Source of the DNA: Bradyrhizobium sp.
GTDB lineage: Bacteria > Pseudomonadota > Alphaproteobacteria > Rhizobiales > Xanthobacteraceae
Direction of reading: 5' to 3'
DNA length: 62,866 nt
Assembly (NCBI GenBank): GCA_028290305.1
Contig: JAQGKC010000090.1
Location: 1-62,866 of the forward strand
The notes under the pieces were generated by a model, which had not been told where the DNA came from, ran no database searches, and saw nothing but the letters and a program-made list of their open reading frames with translations. Of the stretch, positions 27,311 through 36,514 are shown one piece after another (positions within the stretch are counted from its first letter, which is position 1; every line of letters starts with the position of its first letter). A program made the translations under genes and the position numbers.

Positions 27311-28645
27311 TTGAGTCAGGCTATTGCGGACTATCAGCCTGTTTCGTCAGAAGCAGATGACATCGAGCGGTCAACCATTACTGCGGTTTCATATCGCATC
27401 ATTCCCTTTCTCGTCCTCGCTTATTTTTTCTGCGTTCTCGATCGGGTCAATGTCAGCTTCGCCGCGTTGACGATGAACGCGGATTTGGCGTTTTCGCCGC
27501 TGGTATATGCGTGGGGCGCCGGCATTTTCTTCGTCGGATATTTCATTCTCGAAATTCCCAGCAATATCGCACTTCACCGCTTCGGAGCGCGGCGCTGGAT
27601 CGCACGCATCATGGTCACGTGGGGGCTGATCTCCGCAGGGATGGCGTTCGTCACGGGTCCAACCAGCTTCTACGTGCTGCGCTTTCTGCTTGGCCTTGCC
27701 GAGGCCGGATTCTTCCCGGGGATCATTCTCTATCTGACCTACTGGTATCCGGCCGAATATCGGGCTCGTGTGATGTCGGCGTTCATTCTAGGAGCGCCAC
27801 TTTCAGCTGTTTTCGGTGGCCCGATCTGCGGCATGCTGCTCGAAGTGAACAACGTTTTGGGTTTGAAGGGATGGCAGTGGCTCTTCCTCGCGGAGGGCAT
27901 CCCTTCGATACTGCTCGGCGTCGTCACGTTATTCTATCTGACTGACAAGCCGCTGGAGGCGAATTGGCTCACGCCGCGGCAAAAGTACTGGCTCGAGGCA
28001 AAGCTTGCGAACGAGCGCATGGCCAGGGAGGCGGCTCATGGACTTACGCTTGGGGAAGCGCTTCGCTCGCCAAGGGTGCTGGCGCTTGGCCTCGTTTATT
28101 TCGGATTGCTGGCTGGTCTCTATGGCGTCCAGTTTTGGTTGCCGCAGATCGTCAGGGGGTTTGGTCTTACGAACCTGCAGACCGGCTTTGTGAGCGCGCT
28201 TCCTTTTGCGTTCGGCACGCTGGCAATGCTGGTCTGGGGCCGCCGATCAGATCGCAAGCAGGAGCGGGTATGGCATATTGTGCTGGCGCTTCTCGTTTCT
28301 GCGATTTCGCTCGCCGCTTCGGCCTATGCCGGCAACCTCGTAATGACCATGGCCGCCTTGATCGTCGCCGCCATGGCGGGATTTTCGGCGTTCGGGCTGT
28401 TCTGGACGCTTCCCACCGCCTTGTTAACCGGCGCCGCCGCGGCGGGGGGCATTGCGCTGATCAATGCGATCGGAAGTCTGGCCGGGTTCGGAGGGCCTTA
28501 TCTGATTGGCTGGATCAAGGAGGCGACGGGCAGCACAGCAACGGGTCTGTTATTCCTTGCCGCCCTTCCGTTGCTGGCTGCCTTGCTCACACTTCTCTTG
28601 AAGCACGACTCGAAGACCGAGTTTGTCTCCGGCGCCAAGATATGA
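27311..28645 (+). CDS. MFS permease, anion:cation symporter type
   Basis: A 444-aa, 12-helix transporter of the ACS family (phthalate, tartrate, glucarate type): the N-terminal segment YRIIPFLVLAYFFCVLDRVNVSFAAL and the RFLLGLAEAGFFPGIILYLTYWYPAEYRAR block are its hallmarks. The start codon is TTG 27311 with GGAGG five bases upstream. It probably brings in a carboxylated sugar or aromatic acid for the two aldolases encoded upstream. It converges with the Liv-type transporter genes, with a 26-base gap. Confidence 0.92.
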   Translation: MSQAIADYQPVSSEADDIERSTITAVSYRIIPFLVLAYFFCVLDRVNVSFAALTMNADLAFSPLVYAWGAGIFFVGYFILEIPSNIALHRFGARRWIARIMVTWGLISAGMAFVTGPTSFYVLRFLLGLAEAGFFPGIILYLTYWYPAEYRARVMSAFILGAPLSAVFGGPICGMLLEVNNVLGLKGWQWLFLAEGIPSILLGVVTLFYLTDKPLEANWLTPRQKYWLEAKLANERMAREAAHGLTLGEALRSPRVLALGLVYFGLLAGLYGVQFWLPQIVRGFGLTNLQTGFVSALPFAFGTLAMLVWGRRSDRKQERVWHIVLALLVSAISLAASAYAGNLVMTMAALIVAAMAGFSAFGLFWTLPTALLTGAAAAGGIALINAIGSLAGFGGPYLIGWIKEATGSTATGLLFLAALPLLAALLTLLLKHDSKTEFVSGAKI

Positions 28646-28671
28646 ATGAGCTCTTTTTGTCTTCGCAAGTG

Positions 28672-31212
28672 TCACAACCACAGGATCCGTTTGCGATATT
28701 CGAGGTCGGTCAACAACGCCGCCGCGGGTCCCTGGTGAAACACAGCGCCGCGCTCCAGCGCAAATACGCGGTCGGCCAGCGCCAGCACCAGATCGAGATT
28801 GTGCTCCACGATCACGATGGAAGTGTGCCGGCGCAGCAGGTCGAAAACTTTGAAGAGTTCAAGGATCACGGCGGGCGCGAGGCCCTCGAACGGCTCGTCC
28901 AGCAGCAATAGCTTCACATTGCCCGACATGGCGCGCGCCACTGCCACCATTTGCTGCTCGCCGCCGGACAGGTAGTCCGCCGCAATGTCCATGCGCTCTT
29001 TCAGGCGGGGAAAGTGTTCAAGGATCTGCTCTTCGTTCCAGACCACGCCGTTGCTGCCGTCGGTCTTGCGCGCCAGACGGCCGAGCGAGAGATTCTCCCG
29101 CACGGTCATGCCGGCGAACAGGCCGCGCCCCTGCGGCACGTAGCCGATGCCCATGCGTGCGATATCCGGGGCCGGCAGCCCGGCGATATTGCGGCCCTCA
29201 TACTCGATCGTGCCGGACGCCAGTGGAACCAGCCCGGCCAGCGTTTTGAGAAGTGTGGACTTGCCGGCGCCGTTACGGCCGAGCAGCGCGACGATCTCGC
29301 CTTCGCGCACGTCCAACGTCGCGTCGTTGAGGATATGGCTCTTGCCGTAGAAGGTGTTGACGCGTTCGAAACGCAGAATCGGTACGGCTTCCTGGCTCGC
29401 ATCATCGGTGCGGCTGTGCACGACTTCGGGAATGCCGGTGCCGGTATAGATTTCCTGGACACGGCGGTCGGCGCGGACTGCCTCGGGCGATCCCGTCATC
29501 AGCACTGCGCCCTGATTCATCACGGTGAGGGCTTGCGAAAAACCGAGTACGCGATCGATATCGTGTTCGACGATCAGCACCGGAATGTTCGCTGCTACGT
29601 TCTTGATCAGGTTCGAGACGCGTTCGCGCTCGGCGGCGGCAAGGCCCGCCAGCGGTTCATCAAGCAGCAGCACCTGGGGTTTTGAGCCAAGCGCAATGCC
29701 CAGGTCCACCAGCCGTTGCCCGCCGTAGGACAATTCGCCGCCTTCGATTTCCTCAATCCCTTCCAGGCCGAGGAATTTGACCAGTTCCGCGGTCTCGGTG
29801 TGGATATCCATATAGCTGTCGATATCGCGCCAGAGGTTGAATCGCATCGGACTTCGCGCTTGCAGTGACAGGCGCAAGTTCTCGTAGATCGACAAGCCGC
29901 GGAACAGGTTGGTGATTTGAAACGAGCGTGCCAATCCGCGGTGACAGATGAGATCGGACGGCACGCTCTGAATCTCGAGGCCATTGAGACGAATGATTCC
30001 TGCATCGCATGGGAACAGTCCCGATATCAGGTTGAACAACGTGGTCTTGCCGGCGCCGTTCGGGCCGATCAAAGCGTGGATTTCGCCGGCGCCGATCTGA
30101 AGGCTGGCCCCCGATACGGCCCGGATGCCGCCGAACTTCTTCGAGATGTCCTTGACCTCGAGCACTATGCCTTTGAGGCCTTCCGGCATCAGGAAACCCG
30201 GCAGCGGCAAGCCTTCGTAAATCCTGCGCTTGCTCATCGCGGCGGATTCTTCCGGCGCGGGCCACCAGCGCCGGCCGAGCGTGGCCCAGATGCCGACCAG
30301 GCCGCCAGGCGAGTAAAGTACGAAGGCGACAAAGATCAATCCGAACCAGAGCAGCCAGTTCGGCGTCCAGATCGAAAACAATTCGCGAAACAGGATGAAG
30401 AACAGCGCGCCGAGCGCCGGTCCCAGCATGCTGCGCATGCCGCCGATGACAACCATCGCCAGCAGCTCGCCCGAAAAAGGCACCGACACCGCCTCCGCCG
30501 AAACCAGGTAGTTCTGGAACGCGATCAGCGCACCTGCGAGTCCCGTCACCACTGCCGAGATCACGAAGACCACAAGCTTGTAGCGCTCGACTGGATAACC
30601 CTGAAACGTGGCCCGCAACTGGTTCTCGCGGATCGCCATCAGAACGTGACCGAACGGGGAACGAACCAGTCGAAGCAGTAGATAGAGTACGCCTAATCCG
30701 ATCACCGCGACGGTGACATAATAGGCGAGCGCATTGTCGAGGCTGAACGTCCCGATGCTGCCGCGCTTCAAGCCGCCCAAACCATCCTCGCCACCTGTGA
30801 CCTCGCTCCAACGGAACGCCGTGGTGTAGGTGAGCGCGGCGAGCGCCAGCGTCAGCAGTGAAAAGTAGACGCCGCGCCGCCGCAAAATCAGGGCGCCTAC
30901 GATCGCGGACAAGATCGCGACCACGGCCACCGACAAAAGCAGCGGTAACCAGATCTCACCGCCGAACCAGTGCAACTGGATCAAGCCGGCGGTATAGGCG
31001 CCGATACCGAACCAGATACCATGGCCGAACGACACCAGCCCGGTGTAGCCGACACATAGGTTGAGCCCCATGGCCGCGATCGCAAGTGCTATCACCATCG
31101 TTCCGCTGTTCAGCGACAGACCGAGCGTCCGCAGAGCGAACGGCAGAGCGATCAGCGCGAGACCCGCCAGCAGCAACGGACGGTATTTTGTGGAGGGCGA
31201 AGCGATCTTCAT
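28672..31212 (-). CDS. Fused LivM-LivG-LivF: ABC permease and two ATPases in one polypeptide
   Basis: One open frame of 846 aa carries three proteins that are usually separate. Residues 1-310 are a LivM-type permease (NLCVGYTGLVSFGHGIWFGIGAYTAG). Residues about 345-595 are LivG: Walker A GPNGAGKTT (383-391), signature LSYGGQR (494-500). Residues about 612-846 are LivF: Walker A GRNGAGKS (645-652), signature LSGGEQQ (748-754). The start overlaps livH by ATGA. An internal ATG at 30237 (M326) could also yield a free LivG-LivF. The system imports branched-chain amino acids or, in catabolic clusters, aromatic or organic acids. The second Liv set at 45-48.7 kb is not fused. Confidence 0.9.
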   Translation of the reverse strand: MKIASPSTKYRPLLLAGLALIALPFALRTLGLSLNSGTMVIALAIAAMGLNLCVGYTGLVSFGHGIWFGIGAYTAGLIQLHWFGGEIWLPLLLSVAVVAILSAIVGALILRRRGVYFSLLTLALAALTYTTAFRWSEVTGGEDGLGGLKRGSIGTFSLDNALAYYVTVAVIGLGVLYLLLRLVRSPFGHVLMAIRENQLRATFQGYPVERYKLVVFVISAVVTGLAGALIAFQNYLVSAEAVSVPFSGELLAMVVIGGMRSMLGPALGALFFILFRELFSIWTPNWLLWFGLIFVAFVLYSPGGLVGIWATLGRRWWPAPEESAAMSKRRIYEGLPLPGFLMPEGLKGIVLEVKDISKKFGGIRAVSGASLQIGAGEIHALIGPNGAGKTTLFNLISGLFPCDAGIIRLNGLEIQSVPSDLICHRGLARSFQITNLFRGLSIYENLRLSLQARSPMRFNLWRDIDSYMDIHTETAELVKFLGLEGIEEIEGGELSYGGQRLVDLGIALGSKPQVLLLDEPLAGLAAAERERVSNLIKNVAANIPVLIVEHDIDRVLGFSQALTVMNQGAVLMTGSPEAVRADRRVQEIYTGTGIPEVVHSRTDDASQEAVPILRFERVNTFYGKSHILNDATLDVREGEIVALLGRNGAGKSTLLKTLAGLVPLASGTIEYEGRNIAGLPAPDIARMGIGYVPQGRGLFAGMTVRENLSLGRLARKTDGSNGVVWNEEQILEHFPRLKERMDIAADYLSGGEQQMVAVARAMSGNVKLLLLDEPFEGLAPAVILELFKVFDLLRRHTSIVIVEHNLDLVLALADRVFALERGAVFHQGPAAALLTDLEYRKRILWL

Positions 31213-32084
31213 TCGAATTTCTCGATACGCTCGCCAAGCAACCCGCGCGGACGCACGAGCAACACCAGAAACATCAGCACATAGATCGATGCCTCGCCGG
31301 CGGCTGGCGCGAAGTGAATCGTGATGCCGCGCACGACGCCCACCAACAGCGCGGCGATCACGACCCCCCAGAAACTGCCCAGGCCCCCGATCACCACTAC
31401 GACAAAGGCGACGGTAATGACCTCCGCTCCCATGGCCGGATGCACGATCGTGATCGGAGCAAAGAAAGCGCCGCCCATCGCGGCCATGCCGACGCCGAGC
31501 ATGACCACGGCGGTCATGTAGGGCTGCAACCGAATGCCCAGCGCGGCGACCATGTCCGGCCGCTGGATGCCGGCGCGTACAACGCGGCCGAACGAAGTCT
31601 TGTGCAGCAGAAGCCAGATTCCGAGCAGTACCGCCGCGACCACTCCAAGAATGAGCAGACGGTAACGCGAGAACAGGAAATCGCCGACGATGACCGAGCC
31701 GCGAAACACCGGCGGTATCGATGCCGACAATGGGGCTGCGCCCCACACGATGCGGATTGCCTGCTCGGTCACCATGGCAATACCAAAGGTCACCAGCAGG
31801 CTCAGGATCGGATCCGCCGTATAGAAGCGGCGCAGGATGTATCGTTCAAACAGAATACCGAGCATGGCGACCGCGATCGGCGACAACACGACGGCCGGGC
31901 CGAAGCCCCAGTATTTTGTGATTTCGACAGATGCATAAGCGCCGAGCGCATAAAACGCGCCATGCGCCAGGTTGACCACGCCGCCGACGCTGAAAATAAG
32001 CGACAGACCGAGCGATATCAGCAGATAATAGCCTCCGAGCACGAGGCCATTCACCACCTGTTCCAGCAAGAACTCGAACTGCAT
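31209..32084 (-). CDS. LivH-type ABC permease
   Basis: The 291-aa product has about eight membrane helices and the LivH block FSVGGVVNLAHGAFYALGAYA. It should pair with the LivM part of the fused protein encoded immediately downstream (ATGA overlap). I use ATG 32084; a longer frame from 32147 adds an Ala/Ser-rich leader. The binding protein gene lies just upstream on the same strand, so the order is SBP-livH-livMGF. The substrate is not evident from the permease. Confidence 0.9.
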   Translation of the reverse strand: MQFEFLLEQVVNGLVLGGYYLLISLGLSLIFSVGGVVNLAHGAFYALGAYASVEITKYWGFGPAVVLSPIAVAMLGILFERYILRRFYTADPILSLLVTFGIAMVTEQAIRIVWGAAPLSASIPPVFRGSVIVGDFLFSRYRLLILGVVAAVLLGIWLLLHKTSFGRVVRAGIQRPDMVAALGIRLQPYMTAVVMLGVGMAAMGGAFFAPITIVHPAMGAEVITVAFVVVVIGGLGSFWGVVIAALLVGVVRGITIHFAPAAGEASIYVLMFLVLLVRPRGLLGERIEKFE

Positions 32085-32194
32085 ACTCGATCCCGCGAGA
32101 TACAAGGTGTCGGCCGCGGCGGCGACCGGGCTGGTAAACGCCGTCACCCGGCGCGCACCAAATTGGTGCGGACGCCGGGTGAACGACGCCGCGA

Positions 32195-33433
32195 TTACAT
32201 GGAGCAGGGGTTCTGCTCTTTGGTCAGGGCAATGGTCTCTAACGGTTCATTCGGTTGCGGAATCGCTGCCCCAAGTTCGAGTGTGTCCCACTTGTCCTTG
32301 GCCTGGCCTTTGGCCTTGACCGTGAACGGATAGGCTTCCTGCATCAACTGGTGATCCCACGACCTGAAATACCCCTTGCGCCCCTTCAGGATTTCGAACT
32401 GCGTTTCCTTTTCGAAGTAGGCGATCAGCTTGTCGGTGTCGGTCGACTTGGTCTCGTTCATGGCCTGCGCCATCATCTTCAACGAGACATATTCGATCCA
32501 GGCATGGTTCTCGGGCGGCTTGCCGTTCTTCTTGACGAAGTTGGCCACGAAGGTCTTGGAAGCCGGGACATCCGAGGTGTGATACCAGACCGTCGGCCAG
32601 GTCCCGCTCAGATTGCCGTCGCCGGCCGCCCAGGCGTCGGCGGTGTTGAGGTTGAAGCCGACGATCGGATAGGGCAGGTCGAATTCGGCATATTGCTTGA
32701 TCAGGTTGGTGACCTGGTTGCCGGCGAGGTTGGAGCAGACCACGTCCGGCTTGGACTGGCGGATTTTCAAGAGATAGGGACTGAAGTCGGTGACATCGGT
32801 TGCGACCAGTTCGTCGCCGATGAGCTTGCCGCCATTGGCGTCGAAGAACGACTTGGCCGCGCGGGCGAGATCGTGGCCGAAGATATAGTCGGCGGTCAGC
32901 GTGTAGAATTTCTTGTCCTTCATCATGTTGTCGCGCACCAGCGCCTTGCCGACCGCGTTGACCATCACCGTGCTCGGGATATCGACGTGGAAAGTGTATC
33001 TGTTGCAGTTCTTGCCGCGAAGCGCATCGGAGCGCGCACCGATTTGCATGAACAGCCGCTTGTTGCGCTCAGCAACCTGCATGATGGTCAGCGCGGAGGC
33101 CGAGTTGATCTCGCCCATCAACACCACCACCCCGTCCTGATCCAGCATGCGCTGCGCCTTGGTCGCGGCGGTGGCAGGATTGACCGAGTCTTCCGATGTG
33201 ATGTCCAGCTGCCGGCCCATGACGCCGCCGTCCCGGTTGATTTCTTCTTCCGCCATGCGAATGCCGAGCTGGGCATAGGCGCCAAGCGCGCCGAGAAAAC
33301 CCGTCAACGGCGTGAGGTGGCCGATTTTTATCTTTTCGGTTTGGCCGCTGACGATGGATGGAAATCCGATGGCAGATGCGCCCGCAAATGCGGCGCCGGC
33401 CTTCAATAAGGTTCGTCGGTCGTAGCGGGTCAT
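32195..33433 (-). CDS. Liv-type ABC substrate-binding protein with Tat signal
   Basis: The 412-aa product is a type I periplasmic binding protein (Peripla_BP_6): IKIGHLTPLTGFLGALGAYAQLGIRMAEEEIN at the start of lobe 1. The leader DRRTLLKAGAAFAGASAIGF has a twin-arginine motif, so it is exported folded through Tat. GGGAGGAG precedes the start. Such binding proteins in rhizobia recognise amides, aromatic acids and other carboxylates besides leucine. It heads the operon SBP-livH-livMGF and lies downstream of an IclR gene on the same strand. Confidence 0.92.
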   Translation of the reverse strand: MTRYDRRTLLKAGAAFAGASAIGFPSIVSGQTEKIKIGHLTPLTGFLGALGAYAQLGIRMAEEEINRDGGVMGRQLDITSEDSVNPATAATKAQRMLDQDGVVVLMGEINSASALTIMQVAERNKRLFMQIGARSDALRGKNCNRYTFHVDIPSTVMVNAVGKALVRDNMMKDKKFYTLTADYIFGHDLARAAKSFFDANGGKLIGDELVATDVTDFSPYLLKIRQSKPDVVCSNLAGNQVTNLIKQYAEFDLPYPIVGFNLNTADAWAAGDGNLSGTWPTVWYHTSDVPASKTFVANFVKKNGKPPENHAWIEYVSLKMMAQAMNETKSTDTDKLIAYFEKETQFEILKGRKGYFRSWDHQLMQEAYPFTVKAKGQAKDKWDTLELGAAIPQPNEPLETIALTKEQNPCSM

Positions 33434-33577
33434 CGTCGGTCTCCTCCCCAGGGGCGCGTCGCGATCCTCTTCCCATTCCAGCCTATGCGAGAATGTGAGA
33501 GACCGTCTTTTATTATTGGATGATATTTCCGGACGCGGTGGCCGCTGTCAACGCCAAATGCGCTGTCCGGCTTCGCC

Positions 33578-34471
33578 TCAGGAGGATTTCGCCGCGTCTC
33601 TGGCGCCAAATTCGGCAGACAGACGGTTCGCCGCAGCCCGCATCGTTTTTGCGTGGTTCTGCAATGCCTGGATGGAAAGGCGCCAGATCGGACCGGAAAT
33701 ACCCAGCGCGCCGACGATCTGGCCGGTAAAATCCATCACCGGCACGGCGATGCAACGGACTTCCGGATTGTATTCGCCATCATCAAACGCGATGCCGCTG
33801 TGCTTGATCTCGGCAATCTCGCGCAACAGGACCGGAATGTCGGTGATCGATTTGTTGGTCGATGGTTTCAGGTCGACGCGTTCGAGGAAACGCTTCAATT
33901 GATCGGGACGCAGCGAGGCGAGGATAATCTTGCCGAGTGCGGTGCAATGGGCCGGCCGCACCACGCCGACGCGGTCGGTCAGTTGAAATGCGCCGGGACC
34001 GCTGCTGCGGGCGATCACGACCACCGCGTCGCCCATTCGCACCGCAAAATGCCCGCTTTCGCCGGTTTCTCGCGACAGGTCTTCCAGGACGGGTGTCGCG
34101 ACATTCACCATTTCGATTTCGTCGAGCGCGCTGGCGGCGAGCGCAAATAGCGGCCGGCCGACGCGGTAGCGCTTGGAGTCTTTTTCCTGCCGCATATAGC
34201 CCAGCGAGACCATGGTCTTGGCAAGGTGGAACGTGGTGGAGTTGTGCAAGCCGACCAGCTTGCTCAAATCGGCCAGCCCGATCCCCTCACGATGGCGCGC
34301 GACCTCTTCGAGAATCGCGAAGGCGCGGCCGAGTGACTGGACGCCAACCCGCTGCCGATCGTCGGCGTCATCGTCGATGTCAGCCTGCGGTGGTTGCACG
34401 AGCTTGGCGATCGCGGGCTTGCGCGAACCGGCCGGCTTCTCGCTGGTCTTTTGTTTGGTACGCGGTCTCAC
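33578..34471 (-). CDS. IclR-family transcriptional regulator
   Basis: The 297-aa protein has a disordered basic leader, the IclR winged helix (VQSLGRAFAILEEVARHREGIGLADLSKLVGLHNSTTFHLAKTMVSLGYM) and an effector domain with PAHCTALGKIILA and AVPVMDFTGQIVGALGISGP. I choose GTG 34471, with GGAGG nine bases upstream, over ATG 34567. It is divergent from the TPP enzyme operon and upstream of the Liv operon, so it may control both. Effectors of the family are often small organic acids. Confidence 0.9.
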   Translation of the reverse strand: MRPRTKQKTSEKPAGSRKPAIAKLVQPPQADIDDDADDRQRVGVQSLGRAFAILEEVARHREGIGLADLSKLVGLHNSTTFHLAKTMVSLGYMRQEKDSKRYRVGRPLFALAASALDEIEMVNVATPVLEDLSRETGESGHFAVRMGDAVVVIARSSGPGAFQLTDRVGVVRPAHCTALGKIILASLRPDQLKRFLERVDLKPSTNKSITDIPVLLREIAEIKHSGIAFDDGEYNPEVRCIAVPVMDFTGQIVGALGISGPIWRLSIQALQNHAKTMRAAANRLSAEFGARDAAKSS

Positions 34472-34674
34472 AGCATCAGGCCTCCACGCGACGGTGCCGA
34501 ACTCTATCAGGCGGTCGGAATAATTGAACAGCACGTGATCATGCTGATGAACGCGGATTTCAAGCATACCACAATATCAATTGACGTACAGTATTATGAG
34601 AAATAGGTTTCGCGCGCTGGCCAGCGTTAATCGGAGCCGGCTGTATGGATCGTTGAGCGAACGGGAGAGTAACG
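34472..34674. promoter_or_regulatory. Divergent IclR / TPP-enzyme promoter region
   Basis: The 203-base gap contains an AT-rich imperfect palindrome near 34573-34595, AATATCAATTG followed by ACGTACAGTATT, in an otherwise GC-rich background. It is a candidate IclR operator by position only. Confidence 0.3.
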
Positions 34675-36477
34675 ATGGCGACAGGCAACACGCTCAATGG
34701 TGCCCAGGTTATCGTCGACTATCTGATCCAGGAAAAAGTGCCGAGTGTTTTCGGCCTGTGCGGCCACGGCAATATTCAATTCATCGACGCGCTGTACGAG
34801 CGCTCGAGCGACATCAAGACGATCTCGGTGCACCACGAAAGTGTCGCCGGCTTCATGGCCGACGTCTATTATCGCGTCTCGGGACGGCCGACCGCCACCT
34901 TCACCTCCTGCGGGCCGGGTTCGGCGAACCTGCCGATCTCGCTCGGCAATGCCTTCCTCGACTCGGTGCCGTTTCTGGCAGTGACCGGCAATGTGCCGAC
35001 CAGTCAGTTCAATCGCGGCGCGTTTCAGGAATTGTACCGGCATTATCAGGCGGACTTTCCTTCGACGGTGCGGTCCTATTGCAAGAAGGTGTTCCAGCCG
35101 ACGCGTGGCGAGATGGTGCCGCTTGCGGTTCGGCAAGCCTGGAAGACCATGATGACGGGCCGTCCGGGGCCGGTGGTGCTCGACGTTCCCTTTGACGTGT
35201 TTCTGGAGTCGGCCGCCGAGGAAGCGCCGAATGCCAAAGACTGGAACGGCAACATCTCGAGCCGCTGCGGCGCCGATCCGGAAGGCGTGGTCAAGGCGGT
35301 CGATATGCTGCTCGGCGCCGAGCGGCCGGTGATGATCGTAGGCCAGGGCGTGCGCTATGGCGGCGCCGCGGAAGAGTTGTTGAAGCTCGCCGAGCGGCTG
35401 CAAATTCCGGTGGCGTCGTCCGCCAGCGGTCTCGGCGCCATCGATTGCAATCATCCGCTGGCGCTTGGCCTGGTCGCGCGTGCCGGCCACTACCAGGCCA
35501 ATCATGCGACGCGTCAGGCCGACGTGCTGCTCGCCATGGGCATGCGCTTTGACGATCGCACCTCGAGTTCGTGGATTCCGGGCTATTCCTTCACCATTCC
35601 GCCGACGCGGCTTATTCACGTCGACATCGACCCCGAGGAAATCGGCCGCAACTATCCCGTGGCGCTCGGCCTGATGGCCGATGTGCGCACCTTCCTGCGG
35701 CAGGTTCATGCCGAACTCGACCGCCGCGCCGACCTCAGCAAGCGCGCCGACGCCCGCAAGAAATGGCTGGCGCAGATCGACACCTATCGGAAGGAATGGG
35801 ACAAGTTCGTCGCTCCCGGTTTTTCAGACGACACCATGCCGATCAACCCGCAACGCGCCGCGCTCGAGATCGACAAGGCGCTGCCCGAGGATGCGAACCT
35901 GGTCAGCGACATCGGCGTGCACCACAATTGGCTGTTGAGCTTTTGCAAGCCGAAGCGGCCGGACTCGCTGATCGGCTCGATGGGCTTTGGCCCGATGGGT
36001 TTCGGCGTTGCCGGCGTGATGGGCGCGAAGTTCGCAGCACCCGACCGTCCCTGCGTGTCGGTGTGCGGCGACGGCGCGTTCTTCATGCATGCCAATGTGC
36101 TGGGGACAGCGGTTGAATATAATTTGCCTGTGGTCTGGGTGGTCTGGAACAACTACGCTTATGCCTCGATCCGCGGCCTGCAGCGCGGATACCTCGGAGG
36201 CCGTGAACTCGCCACCGACTTTCACGATCCAACCAGTGGCGAGCGTTACAATCCGGATTTCGCGGCCATGGCGCGCTCCTGCGGCGTCGAAGGCGTGCGC
36301 GTCGATCGCGCCGGCGATCTCGGCGAAGCCATTCGCAAAGGCATCGCCGCCAACAAGCCCTATCTGATCGATGTCGATATTGCCGCGGATATCAATCCCA
36401 GCGGCGCCGGCGTGTGGGAACTGCCCGGGCTTGGGCAAAGCAAGCCGGGTATTGGTGTCAGATATGAGCCGACCTGA
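34675..36477 (+). CDS. Thiamine diphosphate-dependent enzyme, acetolactate synthase-like
   Basis: The 600-aa protein has the three domains of acetohydroxyacid synthase-type enzymes: the PYR domain with catalytic Glu E55 (VHHESVAGFMADVYYR), the central domain, and the PP domain with GDG 465-467 and the NN-ending metal motif (VCGDGAFFMHANV ... VVWVVWNN). Members form or break C-C bonds next to a carbonyl: acetolactate synthase, glyoxylate carboligase, oxalyl-CoA decarboxylase, benzaldehyde lyase, sulfoacetaldehyde acetyltransferase. In a cluster with SDR, flavoprotein and cupin a catabolic lyase/decarboxylase is more likely than valine biosynthesis; no small regulatory subunit is encoded nearby. 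Confidence 0.9.
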   Translation: MATGNTLNGAQVIVDYLIQEKVPSVFGLCGHGNIQFIDALYERSSDIKTISVHHESVAGFMADVYYRVSGRPTATFTSCGPGSANLPISLGNAFLDSVPFLAVTGNVPTSQFNRGAFQELYRHYQADFPSTVRSYCKKVFQPTRGEMVPLAVRQAWKTMMTGRPGPVVLDVPFDVFLESAAEEAPNAKDWNGNISSRCGADPEGVVKAVDMLLGAERPVMIVGQGVRYGGAAEELLKLAERLQIPVASSASGLGAIDCNHPLALGLVARAGHYQANHATRQADVLLAMGMRFDDRTSSSWIPGYSFTIPPTRLIHVDIDPEEIGRNYPVALGLMADVRTFLRQVHAELDRRADLSKRADARKKWLAQIDTYRKEWDKFVAPGFSDDTMPINPQRAALEIDKALPEDANLVSDIGVHHNWLLSFCKPKRPDSLIGSMGFGPMGFGVAGVMGAKFAAPDRPCVSVCGDGAFFMHANVLGTAVEYNLPVVWVVWNNYAYASIRGLQRGYLGGRELATDFHDPTSGERYNPDFAAMARSCGVEGVRVDRAGDLGEAIRKGIAANKPYLIDVDIAADINPSGAGVWELPGLGQSKPGIGVRYEPT

Positions 36478-36514
36478 TCATCGATCACGCCGATCAAAAA
36501 AATGAGGAAACGTC

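Noticed and set aside
31213..31746. N-terminal extension of the fused Liv protein to 31746
   Set aside because: It is encoded inside livH in another frame and is basic/low complexity; the ATGA overlap gives a natural start at 31212.
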